Shown here: positions 28,155-37,726 of the stretch, piece after piece
How the letters are laid out: every line of letters starts with the position of its first letter
Position numbering within the stretch: the first letter of the stretch is position 1
Assembly: GCF_009646095.1 (NCBI RefSeq)
Contig: NZ_CP045725.1
Span: forward strand, 310,001 to 374,000
From: Raineyella fluvialis
GTDB taxonomy: Bacteria > Actinomycetota > Actinomycetes > Propionibacteriales > Propionibacteriaceae
Length of the DNA: 64,000 nt
Direction: 5' to 3'
The notes under the pieces: generated by a model
Seen by the model: the letters and a program-made list of their open reading frames with translations, nothing else
The model's database searches: none
Told to the model about the DNA's origin: nothing
Made by a program: the position numbers and the translations under genes

Positions 28155-28718
28155 CTACGAGGCAGGGCGGACACTGCGCCGGTAGCGCTCGTAGATCACC
28201 CGGGAGCTGAACGTCCTGGTCTCGACCAGGTCCAGCTCGATCGGTGTAGCGACCGGGGGCAGCAGGGGCGTGCCGCCACCGAGGACGATGGGGTGGCGGA
28301 AGATCCGCAGTTCGTCGACCAGGCCGAGCTCGATCGCCTGACCGGCCAGGTCGGCGCCGCCGATCTCGACGTCCTTGTCCGTCGCGGCAAGCGCCGCCGC
28401 GACCTCGTCGGCAACGGTACCGGTGGCGAGTCGGGCGTTGCCCTGGACGCGGTCGAGCGTACGGCTGAAGACGACCTTCGGGATGGCGCTCCAGACCTCG
28501 GCGAACTCGGCCTCGAACTCGTCGTCAGGGAACGACGGATCCGTCTCCCACACCAGCATCGTCTCGTAGAGCCGGCGGCCCAGCAGTTCGACGCCGATCT
28601 CACGTACGCGCGCGAGGTGGAAGCGGAAGAGCTCCTCGCTCGGGACGGACCATCCGAGTCCGCCCTCTCGGTCATTGATGAACCCGTCCACGGAGACGCT
28701 CATCGAAACCATCAGCAT
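28155..28718 (-). CDS. RibD C-terminal/dihydrofolate-reductase-like protein
   Basis: 187 residues, intact. Start MLMVSMSVSVDGFINDREG; then LLGRRLYETMLVWE, VFSRTLD, DVEIGGADLAGQAIELGLVDE (GGADLAGQAIE) and HPIVLGGGTPLL. It is a second, diverged member of the same reductase family as its neighbour 33 bases downstream on the same strand. The pair may have arisen by an old duplication. Confidence 0.88.
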   Translation of the reverse strand: MLMVSMSVSVDGFINDREGGLGWSVPSEELFRFHLARVREIGVELLGRRLYETMLVWETDPSFPDDEFEAEFAEVWSAIPKVVFSRTLDRVQGNARLATGTVADEVAAALAATDKDVEIGGADLAGQAIELGLVDELRIFRHPIVLGGGTPLLPPVATPIELDLVETRTFSSRVIYERYRRSVRPAS

Positions 28719-28804
28719 GGCTGCACACTCCTCGTACGTGACTGACGGATGACGGTGTCCATGAGTCCTCCTGGATCGAACCTCAGCGAGCTGATCCCCG
28801 CTGC

Positions 28805-29869
28805 TTACTGGGGACGGGCCTGCTCCTGGATGATGTCGACCGAAACCTCCACCGCGGGGACGGTTCCCTTGTTCTCGAGCCAGTGGACCGTGTTCCGATC
28901 CTCGGGCCAGCCCAGTCCGGGCCCGTAGTCGGTGGCGACGCCGTTGCGGTGATCGGTGATCGTGCCCTGCAGGATGTACACGATGCCCGGACGGCCCTTG
29001 TGGTCGTGGACCGGGCCGAAGACGGCGCCGGGCTCGAAGGTGAACCGCCGCAGGCGGAGTCGCCGGCCTTCCATCCCGTCGAGCTCGGGGCCGAGATCGA
29101 CGGTGCCCAGGAGTTCGGCAGTGACGCCCTTGGTCTCGGGCGCCACCTCGTCGGCGGTCACGCTGTGCTCCTCGATGCCGTCCCCACGAGGGCCACCTTC
29201 GGTCAGAAGCTCAGCCATGGCGACGGGCTGGGTGAGGGAGCTGAGATGACCGCCCGGCGTCACCTCGACCTCGAGGCCGAGGCGCTCCGCCACGACGCGG
29301 CGCTGGAAGTCCAGCGGGAACAGGCGATCGTCACGGGCGGCCAGGAACCGCGTCGGCACGCTCGGCCACGCCGCCAACGGCCAGGGATCCTGCATCGGCC
29401 GCCCCGATTGCACCTGCCCCGGCCCGGCCTTGGCCTCCGCCAGCAGCTGCGCATCGGCGTCGTGGAAGAACGTCTCCCAGGGGTCATCAAGCGACGCGAG
29501 GTCACGTCCCTGCTGCTCGGCGTACGCTCGGGCAGCCTCGGCCTGCCCGGTGGTGGCCCACCAGTCGGCGCCGGTCTCTCCGGGCGAGGGGGTCATGGCG
29601 TTGACCAGGATGATCTGTTCCACGTCGAGGCGGTCACAGACCAGCGGCGCGATCATGCCGCCCAACGACTGCGCGACCAGGGTCACCGGGCCGGCAATGT
29701 CGACGGACCGTACGACGGCGTCGGCGTACGCGTCCAGACCGGCGGAGTCGTCGCCGGCAGGAAGGTCCACGGCGATCGCCCGGTGCCCACGCGACCGCAG
29801 CTCCGGCACCAGTCGGCGCCAGAACGAGGCCTGACCACCTGCTCCGGGAATCAGCACGAACGTCGTCAT
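28805..29869 (-). CDS. Alpha/beta hydrolase-cupin fusion protein
   Basis: 354 residues from ATG 29869. Residues 1-235 are an alpha/beta hydrolase of the salicylate-esterase/MhpC kind: FVLIPGAGGQASFW (oxyanion), nucleophile Ser in VAQSLGGMIAP, Asp in LAARDDRLFPLD, His in TPGGHLSSL. Residues about 255-354 form a cupin barrel (FEPGAVFGPVHDHKGRPGI; IVYILQGTITDHRNG) with the metal-type HDH pattern. Such a fusion suggests a two-step enzyme on one substrate, or a cupin sensor attached to an esterase. It follows a 44-bp operator-like site that is repeated at 41.9 kb. Confidence 0.85.
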   Translation of the reverse strand: MTTFVLIPGAGGQASFWRRLVPELRSRGHRAIAVDLPAGDDSAGLDAYADAVVRSVDIAGPVTLVAQSLGGMIAPLVCDRLDVEQIILVNAMTPSPGETGADWWATTGQAEAARAYAEQQGRDLASLDDPWETFFHDADAQLLAEAKAGPGQVQSGRPMQDPWPLAAWPSVPTRFLAARDDRLFPLDFQRRVVAERLGLEVEVTPGGHLSSLTQPVAMAELLTEGGPRGDGIEEHSVTADEVAPETKGVTAELLGTVDLGPELDGMEGRRLRLRRFTFEPGAVFGPVHDHKGRPGIVYILQGTITDHRNGVATDYGPGLGWPEDRNTVHWLENKGTVPAVEVSVDIIQEQARPQ

Positions 29870-29947
29870 CTCACCCCGCTCCTCGCTCCCTGGGCGACCC
29901 TGACGTTGCCGAGCGCCAGGAGGACCATGGCCCTCCTCGAGCCCGAG

Positions 29948-29991
29948 ACCACGTGTGACCGAGGTCTCACTGGATGCTTCGGACGCTAGCA
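29948..29991 (-). promoter_or_regulatory. 44-bp conserved regulatory site, copy A
   Basis: Starts ACCACGTGTGACCGAGGTCT and ends TGCTTCGGACGCTAGCA (plus strand). It matches 41901-41944 at 39 of 44 positions. Both copies lie upstream of minus-strand enzyme genes. The site contains two dyads (ACCACG...CGTGGT and TGCTAC...GTAGCA in the copy-B form). Probably a shared promoter/operator. Confidence 0.6.
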
Positions 29992-30140
29992 GAGAGGTCA
30001 CTCATCGTCACCGTCCCTGGACGGCCGATCGGTGGATCATGACGCTTCGCCGTCGTGGTCGTCGCTGTCGAATGTCGGCGACGGTCGAGATCGGCTCGCC
30101 TCCCTTCGTCGCGGTCGTACGCCCGTGCGAGGATCACCGG

Positions 30141-30803
30141 GTGAGCGCTGCGCGACGAGGCACCGGAGGTCCGCGACAAGGGTGTCCCGATCTCGGACAT
30201 CTCCCGGAGGGCGATCCCGCCGACCTCTCCCCCGGTGCCGACGTCTCCGGGGTCGACTTCACCGACCTGGCCGTTGCGTCCCTCGACCTGGCCGGGGCAC
30301 TCGTCACGTCGACCCGGGTCGCGGCCCTGTCGGCGAAGGACGTCGACCTGACCGGGACACGACTCTCGGAGGTCGAGCTGAGTCGCGTCGACCTCCCCTT
30401 GGTGCGTGCCGCCCTAGGTCACTGGAACGCGGTGACGGTGAACGGCCGCTGGGGAGCCCTGGAGGCGTACGAGGCCCAGTGGAGGTCGGTGCGCTTCGTC
30501 GGCTGCAAGCTCGGGTTCGTCAATGTACGTCGAGCCAAGCTGGCCGAGGTGGAGTTCACCGATTGCGACATCGAGGAGCTCGACCTGGTGGACGCGCAGG
30601 TGCGGCGACTGCGCTTCTCCGACTCACGCATCCGGCACCTGGACGTCACGCACGCCACTCTGCGTGACGTCGACCTGCGCGGTGCCGCCCTCACCTCGGT
30701 CGCCGGGGTGACGGAGCTGCGGGGCACGACCCTGACCACGGACCAGGTCACGTTCCTGGCGCCGATGCTGGCTGCCGGGCTGGGGATCAGGGTCGATCCC
30801 TGA
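30141..30803 (+). CDS. Pentapeptide-repeat-like protein
   Basis: 220 residues from GTG 30141, chosen because GAGGA lies eight bases upstream; an open frame exists further upstream but looks non-coding. Degenerate A(D/N)LxX-type five-residue repeats run from about 40 to 200 (GVDFTDLAVASLDLAGAL, AKDVDLTGTRLSEVELSRVDL quoted in part as VDLTGTRLSEVELS, AKLAEVEFTDCDIEELDL). This forms a right-handed quadrilateral beta-helix. Some relatives mimic DNA and protect gyrase; function here unknown. Confidence 0.75.
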   Translation: MSAARRGTGGPRQGCPDLGHLPEGDPADLSPGADVSGVDFTDLAVASLDLAGALVTSTRVAALSAKDVDLTGTRLSEVELSRVDLPLVRAALGHWNAVTVNGRWGALEAYEAQWRSVRFVGCKLGFVNVRRAKLAEVEFTDCDIEELDLVDAQVRRLRFSDSRIRHLDVTHATLRDVDLRGAALTSVAGVTELRGTTLTTDQVTFLAPMLAAGLGIRVDP

Positions 30804-30866
30804 GCGCCTGAACCACCCTGTCACCGACTCGTGCAGCAGTTCCCCGTATACGCCTACGCTTCAGAT

Positions 30867-31424
30867 ATGTGGAGGGTCCTGCGCTCGCGGCTCACGCCGC
30901 TCCTCACCTGCCTGCTGGTGCTGGGTGTGCTGCTCAGCGCCTACGTGATGGTCCAACAAGCCCTTCGGCACAGCGCCGACATCCCTCCACAACTCACCGC
31001 CCGAGCACTGGCCGACGCAGCCCGAGGCGGAGCTACCGATGCCACCACGCAACTGAACCCGCCGACCGGCACCACGGCGCTGCTCGTCCGGGACGGGGAT
31101 ATCGTCGCGGCGAGGCCGCAATGGGCCGGCGCCATGCCGCCAGCAGGTGCCTTGCAGGCCTCGGAGGCCACAGGCGAGAACCGGGTGACCTGGAAGGACA
31201 CAACCGGGACGCGGCGGGCCCTGGTCGTCGAACAGGTTTCCGGACAGCCCCACACGTACGCCCTCGCCTTCCAGCCACTCGACCCCTTCGAGCAAGCCAT
31301 CGACGACGCCACCCGCGTCTGGCTGGGCGCCTCGACCGCCGCCGTCCTCGTGTGCGTCGGATGGGTCCTGATCGAAGCGAAGAACCCCCACGGCACCGAT
31401 CCACGACGGTCAACGACGAATTGA
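30867..31424 (+). CDS. Hypothetical protein with two membrane segments
   Basis: 185 residues from ATG 30867. A TACGCT box at 30855-30860 with only six bases before the ATG suggests a leaderless transcript. A first hydrophobic segment (LLTCLLVLGVLLSAYVMV) and a last one (ASTAAVLVCVGWVLI) flank a soluble domain of about 110 residues that would lie outside the membrane. No family recognised; the layout resembles small sensor-like domains. Confidence 0.6.
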   Translation: MWRVLRSRLTPLLTCLLVLGVLLSAYVMVQQALRHSADIPPQLTARALADAARGGATDATTQLNPPTGTTALLVRDGDIVAARPQWAGAMPPAGALQASEATGENRVTWKDTTGTRRALVVEQVSGQPHTYALAFQPLDPFEQAIDDATRVWLGASTAAVLVCVGWVLIEAKNPHGTDPRRSTTN

Positions 31425-31714
31425 CACAGCACCGGGTCTTGTCGGCATGGCTCCCTGTCCCCGGGTCCTCGGTCCCGCAGCCGGCCCACGGCAGGATGGA
31501 CGAGCAGAACACCGTCATGGCACCATCTTTCCGACGCCCAACCCATGACATTGACCAACGACCGACATTGGATCGTCCACCGATATTAGACTGGAAAGAT
31601 CCACTCTCCATGTCGCGGATGCCCACCGGTATCAGCAAGCACGGGAGGCGAAATCGACCGGACCAGTTCCGCGACTCCCTGTGAGCGCCCGAAATCCGGT
31701 CGAGGAGTATTCCG
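31425..31714. other. Intergenic, promoter region of the DUF1254 cluster
   Basis: 290 bases. The stretch 31540-31600 is richer in A+T than its surroundings (GACATTGACC, CCGATATTAG) and probably holds the promoter. No coding region or strong hairpin seen. Confidence 0.4.
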
Positions 31715-33180
31715 ATGTCCGTGTATGCCAGGCCGACGATGGCCACTGAAATCCCGGCTTCCATTACCACCCCCGACACCGTGGAGACGCGTCTGGGGAC
31801 CCTTCGCTTCTTCGACGGACTGCCCGACGAAGCGACCGTCCAGACGGTCTACGACAACCTCGACTTCCAGCGCGCCGTGCAGGCCTTCCTGCTGGCCATG
31901 CCGTACGCGCCGCACCACGCGTTGCGGACGGGGTTCCGAGCCTTCGGTCCCGACAACCGTACGATCCTGATCGCCGAGTCGCTGCTGGATTCCCGCACCC
32001 TGATGCACGGGGCGAACACGGAAACCATCTACAACTTCGGCTGGCTCGACACGCACAAGGGCCCGTTGGTGGTCGAGGTGCCGCCGCACGTACTCGGCTT
32101 CATCAACGACTTCTGGGGGCGCTTCGTCGTCGACGTCGGCAACGCCGGTCCGGACAAGGGCCAGGGCGGGAAGTACCTGCTGCTGCCCCGGACTACACCG
32201 GCGAGGTCCCCGAAGGTTACTTCGTCGTACGCTCCCGGACGTACGGCAATCTGCTCACCTTTCGCGGCTTCGTCGTCGACGGTGACCTGCGGCGCGCCGT
32301 CGAGAACACCCAACGCCACTACCGCGCGTACCTGCTCGCCGAGGCGGCGGACCGACCGGCGATGAGCTTCGTCAACATCTCCGGTGAGGCCTGCAGTTTC
32401 ATCCATCCCACCGATGTCTCCTTCTACGACGCCCTCGCCGAGGTCGTCCACGAAGAACCGCTGGACGCGATCGACCCCGAGATCCGCGGGCTGCTGGCCG
32501 CCATCGGCATCCGCAAGGATCGGCCCTTCGCACCCGACGAGAGGATGCAGCGGATCCTCGCCGAGGCCGCGTCCGTCGGCAACGCAACCGCCCGCACGCT
32601 GGCCTTCAGCACCCGCAACCGGGAGGGCTACTACTACCCCGACAGTGCCTGGCAGATCGGCTGGCTCGGCGACTACCAGTTCTCGCCGGGAGGGGTGCTG
32701 GACGTCGACGCCCGTACGTACATCTTCTACGTCGGATGGGGCACGAGCCCCGCGATGACGATCAAGATGGTCGGCCTCGGCTCCCAGTACGCCTGGACCT
32801 GCCGCGACTCGACCGGCCGCTACCTCGACGGCGGCAACGCCTACCGCCTCCACCTGCCCGCGGACGTCCCGGCCAAGGATTTCTGGTCGGCGATCGTGTA
32901 CGACCCGCAGACGCGCTCGATGCTGCAGACCGACCAGCGGTTCCCCAGCCTCAGCAGCCAGAAGCCGGACCTCGCCGTCAATGCCGACGGATCGGTCGAC
33001 CTCTGGTTCGGGCCCGAGGCACCGGCCGGCCGGGAGGCGAACTGGGTCCAGACCATTCCCGGCAAGGGCTGGTGGATGATCCTGCGTCTCTACGGCCCGC
33101 TCGAATCGTGGTTCGACAAGACCTGGCGGCCGGGAGAGATCGAGTTGATGGAAACAGAAGGACAGGCAAACCTCACCTGA
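31715..33180 (+). pseudogene. DUF1254/DUF1214 protein, first of a pair, one apparent frameshift
   Basis: Restored length about 488 residues. DUF1254 part: YDNLDFQRAVQAFL, NTETIYNFGWLD, GPLVVEVPPHVLG, GPDKGQGGKYLLLP. The frame breaks at CCCC near 32185-32188; one extra C gives DYTGEVPEGYFVVRSRTYGN. The second frame carries the DUF1214 part with YDPQTRSMLQTDQRFPSLSSQ (quoted without the last residue elsewhere) and WFGPEAPAG. No signal peptide. Function of the family is unknown. GAGGAG precedes ATG 31715. The next gene is a paralogue with the same architecture. Confidence 0.85.
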
Positions 33181-33344
33181 GAAGAACCGGATGCCGACAT
33201 CCGTCCCACGCTCCGAAAAAGTCCCGAGCATCCATTGAAAAGGACCGACTATCGGGCCGTGAAAACCCATCGTTCCACCACAGTAATGGGCAGCCGACCA
33301 CTATTCCCAAGAGCTGCCGGGCCAATTCCTCTTGGAGCCACACC

Positions 33345-34781
33345 ATGAGTACGTACACCATGACCACGGACATCCCCGCCTCCATCACCACTCCGGACTG
33401 CACCGAGACGCGGCTGGGGACATTGCGGTTCTTCGACGGGCTACCGGACGAGACGACCGTGCAGGCGGTCTACGACAACCTCGACTTCCAGCGTGCCGTG
33501 CAGGCGTTCCTCACCGCGCTGCCGGCGGCCTCGCTCTCCGCGACACGGGCGGGTATCCGCAGGTTCGGTCCGGACAACCAGACGATGCTGATCACCGAGT
33601 CGCTGATGGACTCGCACACGCTGCTCCTCACCGCCAACACCGAGACCATCTACACCTTCGGCTGGCTCGACACGAAGGCCGGCCCGGTGGTGATCGACGT
33701 GCCGCCGCATGCGCTCGGCCTGATCGACGACTTCTGGCAGCGCTACGTCGGCGATGTGGGCAACGCCGGGCCGGACAGGGGCCAGGGCGGGAAGTACCTG
33801 CTCCTCCCGCCCGACTTCACCGGCGACGTGCCGGCGGGCTACTTCGTCCTACGCTCACGTACGTACGGCAACCTGCTCGGTGTCCGCGCTTTTGTCGTCG
33901 GCGGCGACGTGCAGGGGGCAGCGGACAGCGTGAAGAGTCACCTGCGCGTCTATCCGCTGGCCGAGGCGGCCGATCCACCCGCCACGACCTTCGTCAATAT
34001 CTCCGGGACCCTGGTCAACACCATCCACGCCAACGACGTGACGTTCTTCGACGAGGTCGTGCCGGTCGTCGAGGAGGAACCGCTCGAGGCCACCGATCCC
34101 GAGGTCCGCGGGCTGCTCGCCGCCATCGGCATCCGAAAGGGCACACCCTTCGCACCGGACGACCGGATGCAGCGCATCTTGGCCGAAGGCGCCGCCGTCG
34201 GCAACGCTACCGCGCGAGCACTCGTCTTCAGCGCGCGCAATCCGGCCGCCTTCCACTACCCCGGCAGCGCCTGGCAGCTGGTCTGGATCGGCAACGACTA
34301 CGAGTTCTCCCCGGGCGGTGTCCTCGACGTCGACGCGCGGGCCCTGTTCTACTACATGGGGCTGGGCATCAGCCCGGCGATGGCGGTGAAGATGGTCGGC
34401 ATCGGCTCCCAGTACGCCATGGCCTATCACGACGCGGCGGGCGCGTACCTCGACGGCGGGCAGACCTACCGGCTCCACCTGCCGGGGCCGATCCCGGCCA
34501 AGGACTTCTGGTCGATCGTCGTCTACGACCCGCAGACCCGGACGATGCTGCAGACCGACCAGCAGTTCCCCAGCCTGAGCAGCCAGAAGCCGGATGTGGT
34601 CGCCGATCCCGACGGGTCGGTGGACGTCTGGTTCGGGCCCGAGGCGCCCGCAGGCCACGAGACGAACTGGATCCAGACCATCCCCGGCAAGGGCTGGTTC
34701 GTCGCGCTGCGCCTCTACGGGCCCCTCGAACCATGGTTCGACAAGACCTGGTGGCCGGGCGAGATCGCCGAACGGACCTAG
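33345..34781 (+). CDS. DUF1254/DUF1214 protein, second of a pair
   Basis: 478 residues, intact. DUF1254 occupies the N-terminal third (DNLDFQRAVQAFLTALP, NTETIYTFGWLD, DRGQGGKYLLLPPDF, GYFVLRSRTYGN). DUF1214 occupies the C-terminal third (GSQYAMAYHDAAGAYLDGG, YDPQTRTMLQTDQQFPS, WFGPEAPAGHETN). The central part links them. About two-thirds identical by eye to the preceding gene. A ribosome site CTTGGAG precedes ATG 33345. The family is often encoded in tandem; substrate or partner unknown. Confidence 0.9.
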   Translation: MSTYTMTTDIPASITTPDCTETRLGTLRFFDGLPDETTVQAVYDNLDFQRAVQAFLTALPAASLSATRAGIRRFGPDNQTMLITESLMDSHTLLLTANTETIYTFGWLDTKAGPVVIDVPPHALGLIDDFWQRYVGDVGNAGPDRGQGGKYLLLPPDFTGDVPAGYFVLRSRTYGNLLGVRAFVVGGDVQGAADSVKSHLRVYPLAEAADPPATTFVNISGTLVNTIHANDVTFFDEVVPVVEEEPLEATDPEVRGLLAAIGIRKGTPFAPDDRMQRILAEGAAVGNATARALVFSARNPAAFHYPGSAWQLVWIGNDYEFSPGGVLDVDARALFYYMGLGISPAMAVKMVGIGSQYAMAYHDAAGAYLDGGQTYRLHLPGPIPAKDFWSIVVYDPQTRTMLQTDQQFPSLSSQKPDVVADPDGSVDVWFGPEAPAGHETNWIQTIPGKGWFVALRLYGPLEPWFDKTWWPGEIAERT

Positions 34782-34783
34782 CC

Positions 34784-35211
34784 GTGGACCCGCGCCAGGA
34801 GGAGAACGCCAGGACGACGGCGGACACCAACACCCGCCTCGCCTGGATGCGTACGCGCCTGGCGGTCGAACGCACGATGATGGCGTGGAACCGGACGTCG
34901 TTGTCGCTGATCGGTTTTGGCTTCACGATCTACCAGTTCCTGAAGAAGGTCCAGGAGGCGTCCGGCGGTGGCGTCCTGCGGTCCCAGTCACCGCGCAACT
35001 TCGGCCTGGCCTTCATCATCGCCGGGGTCCTCGGGACCTGATCGCCCTGTGGCAGCACCACCTCGTCATGCGATACCTCAACGGCCCCGAATACGAGGGC
35101 GCCGTCATCAGGAGTGACCAGTTGCCCCGCGCGTCCCTGACCGTCGTGATCACGGTGTTCCTGGCCGTGATCGGGATCGTCACCGGCATCTCCGTCGCAC
35201 TGGATGCCTGA
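34784..35211 (+). pseudogene. DUF202/YidH-like membrane protein, one apparent frameshift
   Basis: GTG 34784 lies two bases after the stop of the preceding gene. First frame: TRLAWMRTRLAVERTMMAWNRTSLSLIGF, quoted in part as RTMMAWNRTSLSLIGFGF, the hallmark of DUF202 proteins. It then reads a hydrophobic stretch to AGVLGT and stops at 35041. One missing base near GGGACC (35034-35038) restores LIALWQHHLVMRYLNG and a last membrane span (TVVITVFLAVIGIVTGI) ending at 35211. Restored size about 142 residues with three spans. Confidence 0.75.
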
Positions 35212-35264
35212 CCGCCAGGGGTGGCCTGGCTCGACCGAATGGCTCGAACAATTGGAGGGACACG

Positions 35265-35792
35265 ATGTCCGACACACCCATCTACCTGGTGGCCATCGCC
35301 TACGACGACGAGTTCAAGGCCGACGAAGCGCGGATCCTGGTGAGGCGCGCGCAGGACGAAGGCATCTCCGACGTGATCGAGACCGCCGTCGTCGTCCTCC
35401 AACGCAACGGCAAGAAGCGACTCACCCAGGACATCGACCTCGAAGCGAAGAGCAGGAACGTGGGGCACTGGCTGGGGATCGCCGCCGCACTGATCACGGG
35501 CATCCCGCCGCTGATCTTCGTCGGGACCGCCGTCGGGGAGATCGTCGGCCGGCTGACCGACACCGGCATCCTGACCAGCGACCTGAAGGGTGCCGCGAGG
35601 AAGCTCCAGCCCGGCACCTCGGCGCTCTTCGTCCTGGCCCACGAGGCGGTCCCGCGAGGCGCGATGGCCCAACGGTTGGCCCCTCTCGGTGGTCATGTCA
35701 TGCGGGCCACGTTGCCAACGGCACTCGAGGACGAACTCGACCGGATCCTGGAGCCGACGCCGGCGCCGGACGTCACCGCGTCCACTTCGTGA
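35265..35792 (+). CDS. DUF1269-like protein with glycine-rich membrane segment
   Basis: 175 residues. Opens IYLVAIAYDDEFKADEA, has a central hydrophobic hairpin (LGIAAALITGIPPLIFVGTAVG) and ends with LFVLAHEAVPRGAMAQRL, the order seen in DUF1269 proteins. GGAGG lies upstream of ATG 35265. It follows the DUF1254 pair and DUF202 on the same strand, so all four may be cotranscribed. Function unknown, possibly membrane-stress related. Confidence 0.75.
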   Translation: MSDTPIYLVAIAYDDEFKADEARILVRRAQDEGISDVIETAVVVLQRNGKKRLTQDIDLEAKSRNVGHWLGIAAALITGIPPLIFVGTAVGEIVGRLTDTGILTSDLKGAARKLQPGTSALFVLAHEAVPRGAMAQRLAPLGGHVMRATLPTALEDELDRILEPTPAPDVTASTS

Positions 35793-35803
35793 GAGCAGCC
35801 GCC

Positions 35804-35875
35804 GTTCCCGCGGACACTGATGGCTTCCCGCGGATACCCAGGGATCCGCGGGAAGGCAACAGCGTCCGCGGGAAC
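35804..35875. terminator. Nested palindromic terminator built of CCGCGG repeats
   Basis: Outer arms GTTCCCGCGGAC (35804-35815) and GTCCGCGGGAAC (35864-35875) are perfect inverted copies. Inside them TTCCCGCGGAT (35825-35835) pairs with ATCCGCGGGAA (35844-35854). It lies between convergent genes, so it probably terminates both. The same CCGCGGA module makes up the array at 40.4-40.6 kb. Confidence 0.7.
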
Positions 35876-35910
35876 ATCGCCCCTCGCCGCGGCACCGTCC
35901 GCGGGAGCGG

Positions 35911-37554
35911 TCAGCTCGTCGGCAACTGCAGGCGCAGCACCGTAGCCGGCAGGGTCAGGGTGGAGTTGGGGCCGCGCTGCGTCCCGACGGCCATGTAGTC
36001 GCGCTGGACGAGCGAGGCCGATACACCGGTCGGGATGACCAGCGGGTCGTTCTCCACCGACGTGCAGTTGCCGCCGGTGAGGGCGGCCACGGCGGTGCAG
36101 TCGCGGGTGAAGTAGTGCACGTACAACTGGTCGGCGTGGCCGACCGCATAGCCGTCGGCGCTGCCTACCAACTGCGCGCCGTCGACGTTCTTGGCGCCCA
36201 GGCGCAGCTGGGTGTTGTTGACGCCCAGGCTGACGTACGTCGCGTTGCCGGTGTGGGTGCCCAATGTCCCGACGACGGCGTAGACCTCGCCGTTGTCGAA
36301 CCGCAGCCCGGGACGGAACTGGTAGCTCGCGTCCTGGGTGTCACCCAGGCAGTCCATGCCGATGGTGTCGCAGCGCGGACCGACGAGGTTGAACGGGGAG
36401 CTCTGCGTGTCGATGAACGGCGCTGCCCGTCCGGTGCAGTCGGTGGTGGCGCAGGGCTGCGACCAGTGCTGGCTCACCTGGTAGACGAGGTTGGTGAGGT
36501 CGGTCTGCAGGTACGCCTCGGAGACGCCCCCGCGCACCTCGGGGCTGGTGTCCACCCAGGCGGGATAGGGCTGGTTCGGACGGTCGGGGCGGGTGTCGCG
36601 GATGCGCAGCACGTGCAGCGACGGGTTCTGGCGCCAGGCGGCCGAGCCTGTGCCGGCCCCACCCCCGTCGGCGGGGTTGGCGTAGCGTACGGCCGTCATG
36701 AACTCGTCCGCCGACGAGCCGAGGCCGAGCTGCATGTTCGAGGGGATGTGCTCGGAGAAGACGTCCTGCCCGTCCACGCCCATGGTGTGCAGGACCTGGC
36801 GGACCTGCTTGTCCATGAACCGGTCGGGCGTGATGACGAAGAAACGCGGCTGGTTCCACGTGCTGCCGGACTGACGGTCGATGACGACGTTGTTCACGGC
36901 GTTGCTGAGGCTGGAGAACGTGGATATCCGCGCTGTGTTCTGGGGAACCTGGTGGAAGAAGATGCTGGTCGCGTTGAGGCCGCTGAGGTAGTCGTAGGTG
37001 GGGTTGTCGGTCGAGTACGTCCCCTGGTGGGTGAACTGGTAGCTCTGGATCCCGAAGTAGGCGGCCTGCGGTGGCAGATCCCCGTAGATGACCAGCGCCT
37101 CGTTCGGATCGAGCCGATGCACCACTCCGGAGCCAGAAGGCACCTCACCGAAGGCCCCGCGGGTGGCCGGGTCGACGAACTCGTCGGGCCAGTACGGCAC
37201 CGTCGGCACGACGTAGGGGGCGGTCGGGTTGTTGAAGTAGCAACTCCCCATCAGGGCGTACGTCGCGGGGCATTCGTCGACCCCCCACAGCTTGAAGCCG
37301 CCCTGGCCGACCTCGAAGCCGCGCTTCTGCAGGGACCTGACGAAGCTGTCGGGATCGCTGATCGGATCGGCGGAGCGATCTGCTCGCGTCGTCGTCACCG
37401 CACCGGCGCTGCCGGCCACCCCGGCGCCCCAGGCCAGCGGCGAACCGGTCGGCGGTGCCGTCAGGGCCAGCGCGATCGCCATCGCCAGCAGCGCGCCGGC
37501 CAGCAGCCGGGTACGGCGGCGGGTGATGCCCCTCGTGGAGTGAGTGCGTGACAT
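35911..37554 (-). CDS. Secreted protein of unknown function
   Basis: 547 residues from ATG 37554 (GGGGG seven bases upstream). The N-terminus has several arginines, then LLAGALLAMAIALALTAPP, a Sec (possibly anchored) signal. The mature part has paired cysteines (for example DECPATYALMGSCYF; QPCATTDCTGR) that suggest disulfide bonds outside the cell. No catalytic motif recognised. It is convergent to the DUF1269 gene. The C-terminal part has beta-type repeats (GTHTGNATYVSLGVNNTQLR). Confidence 0.7.
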   Translation of the reverse strand: MSRTHSTRGITRRRTRLLAGALLAMAIALALTAPPTGSPLAWGAGVAGSAGAVTTTRADRSADPISDPDSFVRSLQKRGFEVGQGGFKLWGVDECPATYALMGSCYFNNPTAPYVVPTVPYWPDEFVDPATRGAFGEVPSGSGVVHRLDPNEALVIYGDLPPQAAYFGIQSYQFTHQGTYSTDNPTYDYLSGLNATSIFFHQVPQNTARISTFSSLSNAVNNVVIDRQSGSTWNQPRFFVITPDRFMDKQVRQVLHTMGVDGQDVFSEHIPSNMQLGLGSSADEFMTAVRYANPADGGGAGTGSAAWRQNPSLHVLRIRDTRPDRPNQPYPAWVDTSPEVRGGVSEAYLQTDLTNLVYQVSQHWSQPCATTDCTGRAAPFIDTQSSPFNLVGPRCDTIGMDCLGDTQDASYQFRPGLRFDNGEVYAVVGTLGTHTGNATYVSLGVNNTQLRLGAKNVDGAQLVGSADGYAVGHADQLYVHYFTRDCTAVAALTGGNCTSVENDPLVIPTGVSASLVQRDYMAVGTQRGPNSTLTLPATVLRLQLPTS

Positions 37555-37726
37555 GACAGAACCCCCTGCCCGCCGAGGGGTGTCCCCGTCCATGACGTCG
37601 TTGCGCGCCCTGGCCCGCCCCCGCTGCGCCTATGGATCGACGGTACGCCGATCGGCCGTCGGGCGGGGTCCGTACGGGGGATTCGCAGGGGGCCGTGACA
37701 CTCGCCAGGCCGCCTATCCTCGGATC

